Source: Petunia secreta (Eukaryota; Streptophyta; Magnoliopsida; Solanales; Solanaceae). Taken from it: a stretch of 64,000 nucleotides of DNA. The notes under the pieces are model-generated. The model was not told where the DNA came from and did not search any database. It saw nothing but the letters and a program-made list of their open reading frames with translations. The stretch lies in assembly GCA_029990175.1 (NCBI GenBank), contig JARKIP010000053.1, positions 13,162,001 to 13,226,000 of the forward strand. Reading direction: 5' to 3'. The position numbers were made by a program, and so were the translations under genes. Positions 55,441 to 64,000 of this stretch are shown piece by piece. Numbering within the stretch: the stretch's first letter is position 1; each line of letters begins with the position of its first letter.

Positions 55441-57842
55441 ATGGGGCCCGTATTATTGGTAGTTGATTATCTCGGCGAATGGGTGGAGAAAGCTAAAAGT
55501 TTTGTTTGGGTTCCTGTTGTGAAAGAGAGTAGACCTATTCTTGTTAGTAAGCAAGTTACTTATAATGAGCTGGTTGAAAAAATCATTCAAAGTTGGGGAA
55601 TTCTTGATGATCCGAGGGATCTATCTATTACGTACTTGTTGAGCATTGTAAAGCAAAAGACTGCACCCTCTCACATTAGGAATGATATTGATGTCTCTCT
55701 TTTTATGGCTGATGTGGATGCATCTGGTTCTAGGCCCACTCTACGTGTAAATGTGGTTCCTCGGACTGAAAATTCTAATGAACAAAATCATGGGTTGGAT
55801 GACATTGCAGAGGAGGCTTCGCTAAATATGAATGTGGCTGAGAAGGAAGAAGATGAAGAAGCAAAAGAAATCCAAGAAGATAATGAGGTACAGTTTCCTG
55901 ATTCAATACCATCACAAGGCAGCCACACTCGGTCGGACGGCACTGGTTTCTACACAGGGCAAACATTCACGAACAAGCGCGAGTTGGTTGTGCTGTTGAA
56001 GCTTGCTGCAGTGAGAGTGCCTTTCTATTTTCAGTATGTAAAGAATAAGAAGAATGTATTTTGTGCTAGATGTGTGGACAAGAATTGCCACTGGTGGATT
56101 TGAGCCATGAAGTACAAGAGCTGTGACATGTTTTATATCAATGTCTACAACAGCCAGCACACTTGTGGTTCTGAGCATTCTAAAAGCCATCATCCACACG
56201 CCACGTGCAATGTTGTTGGAGAGTACATGAAGAACAGATTTCATGATGGAAAAGCACCATCTACCAAAGAAATCAAGGATGCAGTTCTAGCAGAGTTGGG
56301 TTGCAAAATAAGCTATTGGAAGTGTCTCAAGGGCAGCAACATTGCAAAGTCTTTGGCAAGGGGGTCACCCGAACATGGCTATGCCATTCTTGGTGCATAC
56401 AGCTATATGATTCGGCAGTCAAATGAAGGAAGCAAGACAGCATTACAGCTTGATGAACAAGGGAGGTTTCTGTATTTTTTTGTTTCTTACGGTTCGTGGA
56501 TCAGGGGGTTTAAGACTATTAGAAAAGTGCTGGCTGTTGATGGCACTTTTTTGACGGGTCCATATGGTGGAGTGTTGTTGTCCGCTGTCGGTCAGGATGC
56601 TCAAAATTACATCTTTCCTCTTGCATTTTGTGTAGTTGACAAAGAGTGCGATGCCGCCTACGAATTCTTTTTTGAGCAATTGGTCGGAATAGTCCCTGAC
56701 GATGATGAGTTGTGCATTATCTCCGACAGGCACAGAAGCATTGAAAAAGTTGTTTGTAAGATTTTCCCATTTGCTAACTATGGTTATTGCATGAGGCACC
56801 TTGGTGAGAACCTCCGCACGACTTTTCATTGTGGAGATTTAATTGGTAAGTACATTACCGCAGCGGAGGCGTATACGGTTGCTCAGTTTGATAAGCATTT
56901 GAAAGAAATTGAAGAAACTGACCCGAGGGTATCCAACTACCTGGTTGATCTTAGGGTTGAGAAGTGGAGCAGAGCACACTTCCCTGGAAACAGGTACACC
57001 TTATTACACCAAACATATACTTGGATGTTTGAAACATTACTGTTGATGTTTGAAACATAGTGTTGGATGTTTAAACATATTAACGAATGTTCCAGTATGT
57101 GTGACTGCATTTCCTGTTTATTGTTTGTTAATATTGTAGGTTCAATGTGATGACCACAGACATTGCCGAGTCGGTTAACTCAATGTTCAGGAATCACAAA
57201 GAATTTCCAATTGATGCGCTTTTCAATGCTATAAGCGAGAACTATGCTGAAAAGTTTCTTCAGAGGCGCATGGAATTTTTGTACAGTTCGAACACTTGTG
57301 TCCCCTTAATTGAGGAGGTGATAACAGCCAACAATTTATTGGGCAGCAAGCTTTTGGTGCATCGAGTGAATACCTGTTTTTTCAAAGTTAAAGGAGGAGG
57401 TCCAACAAATATGACTTATGAGGTGGACCTACACAACAGGACATGTACTTGCAAGCGGTTTGATTTGGACAAGATACCTTGTCCACATGCTATGGCAGCT
57501 ATGAGGTTGAAGTATCCAGATGAGTTTGGGAGGAAAATCTATGAATACACATCGCCATATTATTATGTAGATTCCTACTTGCTTGCATATGCCGAATCAA
57601 TCTATCCAGTTCCGGATGAACAATCTTGGCATGACTGTCCTCATGAGCTGAAGGAATGGAAATTACCTAGCCCTTACTTGAAACTTGGCCGTGGAAGAAG
57701 GAGGATGAAGAGAATTCCATCCGTTGGGGAGCGATTCAAAAAGAGGAGAAACAAATGCGGGATTTGCAAAAAGCTTGGCCACAAAAAAACTACCTGCCCA
57801 ACAGTTACAAGACCAAGTCAGAACGATCCCACAAGTGTTTAG
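55441..57842 (+). pseudogene. MULE transposase (MURA-like), one intron, one in-frame stop
   Basis: ATG 55441; exon 1 to 56993; GT-AG intron 56994-57139; exon 2 to TAG at 57842; 751 residues if read through. Domains in order: an N-terminal region; a Mutator DNA-binding domain (FYTGQTFTNKRELVVLLKLA, CHWWI); the MULE transposase catalytic domain (VLAVDGTFLTGPYGG for the first Asp, CIISDRHRSI for the second, and the YCMRHLGEN CxxH site); a SWIM zinc finger (CTCKRFDLDKIPCPHA); and a C-terminal zinc knuckle (CGICKKLGHKKTTCP). The intron joins GN and RFNVMTTDIAES cleanly. A TGA at 56101 interrupts the DNA-binding domain, where an arginine is likely (CGA to TGA). The frame is otherwise open, suggesting recent loss. 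It would cut and insert the element. Confidence 0.92.
56994..57139 (+). repeat. Palindrome units within the transposase intron
   Basis: This 146 bp intron (AG/GTACAC...TTGTAG/G) contains ATGTTTGAAACAT twice and ATGTTTAAACAT once, with spacers of about 8-10 bases, at 57026-57080. It carries the same motif as the intergenic arrays. Confidence 0.9.
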
Positions 57843-58021
57843 CTGCTGCTTTGAACAATCCTTTTATTTGGGTGTTTGTTGTTGAATTTCTGAACCTCTT
57901 TTTAGACAATCCTTTAATATGTAATCTCTATTTAGACAGTCCTTTATTTATGTTCGTATTAATTTATTAAGGTGTGTCTTATTTTCTCATGCTTTGCCTG
58001 CTTCCTTGTTCCATATAAAAT

Positions 58022-58195
58022 GTTTGATCGCACTTGAGTCTGTTCCAAACATCTTGCACAATGTTTAAACATAAGTTAATATGTTTCAACATCACGTGTA
58101 ATGTGTAAACATATTATGAAATGTTTGAGATTCCACCTAATATATTAAACATCCAACTGGATGTTTAAACATCACGACGGATGTTTCACAGTAAC
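58022..58195. repeat. ATGTTTAAACAT array between transposase and small gene
   Basis: About six to eight units, several with changes (ATGTTTCAACAT, ATGTGTAAACAT). It fills the gap between the transposase stop and the promoter of the 94-codon gene. Confidence 0.88.
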
Positions 58196-58344
58196 TGTTA
58201 AAAACTGCACGCCTACACTGAAAAGACGGGTTCTCCTGAAAAGACACATTTCAAAACTGCACGAGTGCAATAAAAAGACACATTCATTCCACAAGGTGCC
58301 TCTTAAAGTATAAACGGTGACTTTTGAAAACCACATTGACATCC

Positions 58345-58352
58345 TATAAATA
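58345..58352 (+). promoter_or_regulatory. TATA box of the small MULE gene
   Basis: TATAAATA in ATCCTATAAATACCC lies 74 bp upstream of the ATG at 58419. It would give a leader of roughly 40 bases (CATCACCAAACACTTC before ATG). Confidence 0.65.
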
Positions 58353-58418
58353 CCCAACACTATATGCACCAACAGTATATGTGAATTTTCCATCACCAAA
58401 CACTTCAACAACATAAAT

Positions 58419-58703
58419 ATGTCTGAAGCAGGATCAAACGACGCCTTGCAGGTTGGCAATAGTGATCAGGCATCACGTCACAACCAACCAATACAGAATG
58501 CGCCACAAAGAGAGCGACGAGGCGATATAAATTGGGAAGTTGCAATTCTAAAGGACGACATGGCAGAGATGAATCGAGCCATAGAAATAGTACGAGCAGA
58601 TTTATGGCGTTTAAGGTACAGGCACGCGAGGGATCACCGAAGGGTCATGCAAATAATTACACAAATTTTGGATGAACTGGACCTGGAGATTGAAGGCGTA
58701 TGA
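58419..58703 (+). CDS. Small coiled-coil protein of the MULE, unknown function
   Basis: A 94-codon intact frame with a good TATA box. Residues 1-38 are polar and Gln/Asn/Arg-rich (QASRHNQPIQNAPQRERRGD). Residues about 40-92 are strongly helical with heptad-like hydrophobics (VAILKDDMAEMNRAIEIVRA, then VMQIITQILDELDLEIEGV). No signal peptide, membrane span or zinc motif is seen. It lies between two palindrome arrays, downstream of and in the same direction as the transposase. I recognise no family. Its intact frame, while both neighbours are broken, and its promoter suggest a real gene; a role as a transposase partner is only inference. Confidence 0.65.
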   Translation: MSEAGSNDALQVGNSDQASRHNQPIQNAPQRERRGDINWEVAILKDDMAEMNRAIEIVRADLWRLRYRHARDHRRVMQIITQILDELDLEIEGV

Positions 58704-58914
58704 AGTTTATGATATATTTTAAGTTGTTATATATTACCTTAGTTTCCGTATTTAACATATTATTATGTTGTAAACTTTATATCATGTAACGTATTATTAT
58801 GTTGTAAACTTTATATCCGTACGTCGTAAACTCTATTATTATTTAATTTAGTCGTTTAGTCTCTTTTTTACAACTGTGTCTTCTCATTTTAGTATAGTAC
58901 TTGCAATGTTTAAC

Positions 58915-59120
58915 AAGCAGGCAGAATCTTAAACATTTAACACGATGTTTAAACATATGTCGTTATGTTTAAGATCTCACTAAATTACTTAAACATAATG
59001 TGTTATGTTTAAACATTTGTCATGATGTTTAAACATCCCATGTGATGTTTAAACATATCAGGTTATGTTTAAACATCACATGGGATGTTTAAACATATTA
59101 TGATATGTTTAAACATCACA
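58915..59120. repeat. ATGTTTAAACAT array downstream of the small gene
   Basis: The second half (59015-59120) is in strict 20 bp register: ATGTTTAAACAT followed by spacers CCCATGTG, ATCAGGTT, CACATGGG and ATTATGAT. The first and third spacers are reverse complements, so this array is itself a larger palindrome. Confidence 0.94.
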
Positions 59121-59629
59121 CGTAAGATGTTGCCATATGTTGAGTTATGAGACGTGTAATTACACATTTTGAAGGATAAACTTAATGATTAAGTATACAA
59201 AGTATAATTCCATCGATATTGAAGGTGTTTGAAATGATAACACTGATGATTGGTGTTTCTATCAATCAAGATGGAGGTGTTTGAGTGAAAGGTGATAGTG
59301 TTATGAGTGATAACACCAACAACTAAGCGTTTACATTTTTTTTTATTGAAGGGTGAACATATTGGTTGTTTAAACACCAATAATTAGTCGTTCCTATGTG
59401 CATGTGAATGATTTTGAATAAAATTGGAGTGAGAACTCTATTTTAACTTGTTCACTCATGTAGATGAACATTAACAAAAGAGTTTGGAGTGACCTATCAA
59501 GGGATTAGAGTTAATCTAAGTTTTTATCGACAATTGAAGGGTTAGGAGTCAAAACGGTAAAAAAAAAAAAACACTTTAAAGTAAGTATATATTGATAATT
59601 GAACTCATTCTTATTGAAAGCTCAAGCTT
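59121..59629. other. Noncoding gap between two arrays
   Basis: It holds one copy (59133-59170) of a 38 bp direct repeat, whose second copy is at 59873-59910 (one mismatch), and short inverse pairs of GATAACAC / GTGTTATC. No gene is seen. Confidence 0.6.
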
Positions 59630-59845
59630 AAGCTTAAACATCATGCCAGATGTTTGAAACATATGACTATATGTTTAAACATTTCATCAAATGTTTAAAC
59701 ATATCATTATATGTTTAAACATCATGACAGATGTGTGAAACATCTGATGGTATGTTTAAACATCAGGACAGATGTTTGAAACATATGACTATATGTTTAA
59801 ACATTTCATCAAATGTGTAAACATATCATGATATGTTTGGATGAA
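59630..59845. repeat. ATGTTTAAACAT array, 20 bp register
   Basis: About ten units with 8 bp spacers such as TTCATCAA, ATCATTAT, CATGACAG and ATGACTAT. A block of about 90 bp (ATGACTAT, TTCATCAA, ATCAT spacers in order) occurs twice, showing recent segmental duplication within the array. Confidence 0.92.
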
Positions 59846-60135
59846 GCAATCTATTTTTTTGCAAGTATGCAACCATATGTTGAGTTATGAGACGTATAAT
59901 TACACATTTTTTTGCAAGTTTGCAACCATGATTAAGTATGCAGTTATTCTATTGTGTAAAAAGGAAAAGATGAAGGGGTGTACGTGGGGTTATGAAGGGG
60001 TGCGTTTGAATTTATGAAGGGGTGGATGTGAATAGGCACATACACAACTACATATGAAAAGGCACCAAATGTAACCATCACATATGGAACTGAAAAGGCA
60101 CCAAATGTAGCCTATATATATATGTTCCAAATGTC

Positions 60136-60301
60136 TACAAAACACGGCATCCAAATCTCTCCTTTTTGTTTACAATGCCGTGTTTTGTAGTCTTGTATTT
60201 TCATTTTCCGTTTCATTGTTTTGAATAATTATTAAGTGGTATTAAGTATTACTTATCAAAAAGAAAAACAAAAAGGAGAGATTTGGATGCCGTGTTTTGT
60301 A
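60136..60301. repeat. 36 bp perfect inverted repeat with 94 bp loop
   Basis: 60136-60171 and 60266-60301 are perfect inverse copies (ends TACAAAACACGGCATCC). A third partial copy in the loop (GCCGTGTTTTGTAG, 60177-60190) could pair with the left arm, giving two competing hairpins. It lies between the 3' ends of the converging genes. Confidence 0.93.
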
Positions 60302-60425
60302 CACATTTGCATGATGTTTCAGCATATTCCAATTAATAATTTAAACATCTGAATTATGTTTCAACATAGTCAAGTATGTTTACACATATGATTAAATGTT
60401 TAAACATCCACACGATGTTTCTTAA
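60302..60425. repeat. ATGTTTAAACAT-type array before the Ulp1-like gene 3' end
   Basis: Diverged units (ATGTTTCAGCAT, ATGTTTCAACAT, ATGTTTACACAT, ATGTTTAAACAT) with roughly 8 bp spacers. Confidence 0.8.
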
Positions 60426-61321
60426 ATTAGTGAGATTGCACACAACTAAAGTATTTACATAAAACAGATAATTATACTTACATGACTTCCAACAAAACAT
60501 AACATAACATAAAATTAAGAAAACAAGCCAAAACAAATACTTAATCATCCTTACATGCCAACAAATACTTAATTGTCCAACCATAACTTATCAAACTATG
60601 GTACCATCTTCCCACGAAATATGTCCACAACCCATTTCACCCTAAAATCCACCATGGTGTTGTCACAGAGCTTGTCCCAGGGAGTCTTTGTAAGAAGGTG
60701 TTCAATGAAGGCAAGGGCATAAGCACCTGATGCAGTACGAGTGGTGCTTGTCGGGAGGTCTTTCACACGCTCATATGGCCACACTTTTATATTCAGGATA
60801 TCCTCCGGCAAACTTTGGAACATCTCGCACTGTCTGATGAAAATGGGAAAAAGGGAAGTGATGGGCTTGATTAGTGTGTCAAATTCATCATCAGTGTTGT
60901 CACTGTACATGGAGTCGTATACCCTTATCTTACCTTCCTCCACAAGGAACTCCACAGTGACAAAATGAACCCCTTTCAATTTCATTAGACAGAAAATCCT
61001 CTTCACCCCAGCCCACTCCGCACCCCCTGGGTTCGACTTCTTACCTTGTGCATAGTCCAGCATGTCATCCTTGAATTGAACAGTCTCAAGCTGTACTTCT
61101 AGGGGCGCAGCCAATGCATCAGCGAGTACACGCTCCTTGTTGTAAAGCTCACACAATTTCTTAGAGAAATTCAAATCCAAAATGACATCGGATTTGAGAT
61201 AGAACTGGGAGTGGGCATTCTTTTTAAGCCTCATCAGGCTCATGATTTCCTCAACATGCTGCAGAAAAGGGAAAAAAAAAGGAAACAGAAAACACATAAA
61301 GAACATGCAGAACATGTCAAC

Positions 61322-61556
61322 ATCAGGGGAAGTGTTTAAACACCAGACATAATGTTTAAACATATTGTGATATGTTGCAACATCGTATAGATGTTTAACA
61401 TTATATAAACATATATGCGTAATGTTTAAACATTAACTAATATGTTTACACATTATGTATTATGTTTAAACATATCATAAGTTATTTGTGATGTTTAAAC
61501 ACTGCTTGTTATGTTTGCACATCCCAATCCATGTTTAAATATTTGATCTGATATAT
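61322..61556. repeat. ATGTTTAAACAT array in the last intron of the Ulp1-like gene
   Basis: About ten units with mostly 8 bp spacers (CAGACATA, ATTGTGAT, TAACTAAT, TATGTATT, TGCTTGTT, CCCAATCC) in the 335 bp intron 61593-61259. Confidence 0.92.
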
Positions 61557-62469
61557 ACACTAAGAAAAAAGAATTAGGGTGAATTGCGTGTACCTTTTCC
61601 TTCAAACTGCTTTCCATTCTAATGATTTCTTCCAGATCCTTGTAATTGTACTCGTGCCCAAGAAAAAGTAGACTTTTTTCTTTTTTCTTCTCTGCCAAGA
61701 AGGCATCCAATGCATCTTTGCTCTTCTTATCCACAGCCTTGTAAATATCAATCTTCCCCCTCACTATCTTCTTCTTCCCCTTTCTTCCTGAAGCAGTAAA
61801 TGGGGATTTCAGAACTCTACTAGGGAAGATGCTTCTCAAACCTATTCTCTTGGGCACCTGTGTTTTCATCATTTCCTTCAACTCAACTAACATAGTCTCA
61901 ATCCCACCAACCTTCAACAACAATTTATCAGTGTCCTCCTTGCACTTTAAGCATTTGCAAGTGCACTCTCCAGTCGACGTACCCACAACTGCTTCTTCTC
62001 TCCTCATAACTCCTCCTCTAGTACTGCCACCATCTTCTTTTCTTCTAGCTGGTCCTCTACTGCTGCCATCTTCTTCTCTTCCAATAACTCCTCCTCTACC
62101 CTCATCCTTCCTTCTGGCATATCCAAAAAGATCCCCAGCAATTCCAGTGTACTCTCTTCCACTTACTCCAAAAAGATCAGCACCCTTGCCCCCACTGTAT
62201 CCCGTCAATATTGCACCACAACTTAGCACAACATGTTCTAGAGGGGTGTTAGGAACAACAGCTTGTTTCCTCAACATTGTCACCCCATCCAACTGCCGCA
62301 TCAAGCCATCAATCACCACGTCCTCTACATCCTCAAAGGGCACAAAGTCATGGAGCACATCCCTCAACTCTTTGGGTGTGGGTACGAGGTAAGGGTGCAC
62401 CTCCTGTAATAAAATAACAACAAATGTTAAAACTATATATATATGTTAAATGTCTGTATATATGTTCCT

Positions 62470-62695
62470 AAAACATTTAATGTGATGTTTAAACATTACA
62501 CTAAATGTTTAAACATTTCATGTGATGTAGAAACATCACGACTAACGTTTAAACATTTCGTGTAATGTTTAAACATCACTACTAATGTTTAAGCATTTAG
62601 TGTAACATTTAAACATCAGTACCAGTGTTTAAACATTTTGTGTAATGTTTAAACATTTTGTGTAATGTTTAAACATCATTACTAATGTTTACACA
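62470..62695. repeat. ATGTTTAAACAT array in the middle intron, strict 20 bp register
   Basis: Eleven consecutive units, each 12 bp plus an 8 bp spacer with no slippage, in intron 62746-62404. Spacers fall into two classes, TT.RTGTA-like (TTCGTGTA, TTAGTGTA, TTTGTGTA) and CA.TACTA-like (CACTACTA, CATTACTA, CACGACTA), largely alternating. Confidence 0.95.
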
Positions 62696-63664
62696 AATAA
62701 TGCAGTGTTGAATGTGAAAGATCTGGGGAGTACAAGAAATCCTTACCTGGGTGTCAACATGCTGGAACACTGCATCTGGGTCCTTTTCTACCATCTCCCC
62801 CAACCAACGCTTCATCAGTGGTATTGTCTTCTCCTCAGGGTATGCCCTTAGCCTAAGTGCCGGAATAGCCTCTAACACCCATGCCATGAAAGCCCATGGA
62901 AATCCATACAGTGTATAGCTATTCTCAGGAGCCTTCCAGCTTGTAAAATCCTTCAGGATATAAAACACAGTCAAGTCAAAGCTTTTTCTTCCCCATGGGT
63001 ACTTGTAAAAGTATTCAGGGGTGCTCGAGAGACAAACACTTGGTGCTCGAACCAACACAAACATAAACTGAACCTTATGTCATCATCATTCACCAGGTCT
63101 TCACTCTCTATCAGTTCCAGAATATAATCACCACTTGCAGCCTTCTTCCCCTTCCTTGAAACTAAATCCCACAAATCTTTCCCCTTGCTACGGGCTTCAT
63201 CCATGAAATCATCAGGGGGAGGTAGGGCACAACTCAATTTCGTCATCAGGGCAAACTCCTGCATCCCAAAACGAAGAGGCAGATCATGGAATTTAAACCA
63301 CGCCTCAAACTTCTTCTGACAAATAACCCAGCGAAGTAAAATGTTGTGAACCAGCTTTGGAGCAAAGACACACTTGGGCAAATCGATTAGGTGCCCGAAA
63401 CAGCTTTCCTTGAATCTTTTCATTAGATTAAAATGCTTTAAAGCTTTACGAAATTTTTCCAACTTCGAGTGCATTGATGATCTGACCGTCACTTTCTTTG
63501 TTGCGAACGCATTATTATACTCCATCCACGTCTTCATCTGACTCAAATCAGGCAAGTCAGTCTTTATGCATGGGGTAACCTCATCAGCCAACTCCACCTG
63601 AAATTGATACAAGAAAAGCAATCATTACACAGTCACATTACTAATGAAGAAAACACTTTCATCG

Positions 63665-63866
63665 ATGTTTAAACATCACCCAACATGTTTCCAACATCTT
63701 ATAATATGTTTGGAACATAATCTATAATGTTTGAAATAAATCCAAACATCATTGATTATGTTTGAAACATAATACAAAATGTTTGAAACATTCTGACTGA
63801 TGTTTGAACATATTCGTATATGTTTGAAACATCATACAAGATGTGTAAACATAAGCATGGATGTTA
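63665..63866. repeat. ATGTTTGAAACAT array in the first visible intron
   Basis: About nine units in intron 63867-63598. Many cores are 13 bp (ATGTTTGAAACAT, ATGTTTGGAACAT), but spacers are still mostly 8 bp (CTTATAAT, AATACAAA, TCTGACTG, CATACAAG), giving a 21 bp register. Confidence 0.92.
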
Positions 63867-64000
63867 CCTCCTGTTATGTTGCCTCTACAAATTGATCCTC
63901 TGTTGTTGTTTGTGTTGTTGCTTGTGTTGTTGCTTCTGTTGTTTCTTCTGTTGTTGCAGGCAAATCATGAACGGCTTTTCTTCTTCCTTCCCTTGCCTCA

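Larger units (their letters stand above)
54300..64000. mobile_element. Mutator-like element with transposase, small coiled-coil gene and Ulp1-like gene
   Basis: This 9.7 kb region holds a MULE transposase (plus), a 94-codon gene (plus) and a DUF1985/Ulp1-like gene (minus), all with ATGTTTAAACAT arrays between and within them. MULEs carrying Ulp1-like genes are known in plants (Kaonashi in Arabidopsis, CUMULE in melon). The left terminal inverted repeat is probably around 54310-54420 (GGCCATTTTTGCAAACAACA) but cannot be proven, because the right end lies outside the window. C-rich homopolymers (54577-54590, 54624-54635) lie in the 5' region. Confidence 0.8.
60596..64000 (-). pseudogene. DUF1985/Ulp1-like gene carried by the MULE, 5' end outside window
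   Basis: Visible exons (minus strand): 64000-63868 (partial), 63597-62747, 62403-61594 and 61258-60596, all joined by GT-AG introns in phase 0. Exon 1 is Thr/Gln-rich (TTEATTQATTQTTTEDQ) with a TAA at 63876. Exon 2 is a DUF1985 domain (KLVHNILLRWVICQKKFEAW, FGMQEFALMTKL), with an apparent frameshift in a G run at 63018-63021. Exon 3 is charged with a CKCLKC motif and basic stretches. Exon 4 is the Ulp1/C48 fold (KGVHFVTVEFLVEEGKIRVY, DSM, then TRTASGAYALAFIEHLL). His and Asp of the triad are present, but the usual D-C-G is A-S-G, so protease activity is unlikely. Such genes are known MULE passengers; their function is unclear. Confidence 0.85.

Noticed and set aside
61829..62392. 187-codon plus-strand frame
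   Set aside because: It is antisense to the charged exon 62403-61594 of the Ulp1-like gene, and its Pro/Ser-rich text is the typical complement of Lys/Arg/Gly-rich coding sequence.
62669..63064. Separate small gene on the minus strand
   Set aside because: It is the frame-shifted continuation of the DUF1985 exon (YFYKYPWGRKSFD) and not an independent gene.
55027..63866. CRISPR array, suggested by short repeats with regular spacers
   Set aside because: The host is clearly a plant (introns, MULE, LTR elements), repeats are 12 bp with 8 bp spacers, cores vary and no cas genes exist.

Overview
This 64 kb window looks like intergenic DNA from a large-genome flowering plant, most likely a dicot and possibly Solanaceae (the family is inferred from overall style, not proven). 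There is no rRNA, no organellar gene cluster and no conventional single-copy host gene that I can recognise. Almost everything is transposable elements, many nested in one another, with short AT-rich gaps between them.

Layout. 1-8462: a Ty3/gypsy element of Athila type on the minus strand, nearly intact in coding content apart from one single-base frameshift. It has a tRNA-Asp-type primer site and a 1.2 kb LTR, and its other LTR lies beyond the left edge. It sits inside a decayed plus-strand Tat-type gypsy element (8463-about 17000). The Tat copy carries a broken pol with two RNase H modules, a tRNA-Lys-like sequence, and a four-exon antisense extra gene with its own TATA box. 17-26.5 kb: AT-rich DNA with hAT-like elements, two Stowaway MITEs, a pair of inverted 520 bp repeats flanking a dead Ty1/copia fragment, and a 66 bp tandem repeat. 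26703-34408: a Tekay/Del-type gypsy element (minus strand) with both 2.2 kb LTRs and a 5 bp target duplication. 34.9-38.8 kb: a palindrome array and a 61 bp tandem array, the latter split by a solo Tekay LTR (36045-38354) with its own 5 bp duplication. 39735-43086: a candidate non-autonomous Helitron. 43135-51457: a non-autonomous LTR element (minus strand) whose left LTR holds a copia scrap, itself interrupted by a 5'-truncated LINE. About 52.1-52.8 kb: an RTE-like LINE fragment.

The most unusual part is 54.3 kb to the right edge, a Mutator-like element (MULE). It holds a transposase gene (plus strand, one intron, one in-frame stop), a small coiled-coil gene with its own TATA box, and a converging multi-exon DUF1985/Ulp1-like gene that lacks the usual catalytic cysteine context. 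Every intron of these genes and every gap between them contains arrays of the 12 bp palindrome ATGTTTAAACAT separated by 8 bp spacers, giving a 20 bp register of about two helical turns. The exons lack the arrays. I consider this phased-palindrome, multi-gene MULE the best candidate for something undescribed. Its likely role (transposase binding, chromatin or small-RNA source) is inference.
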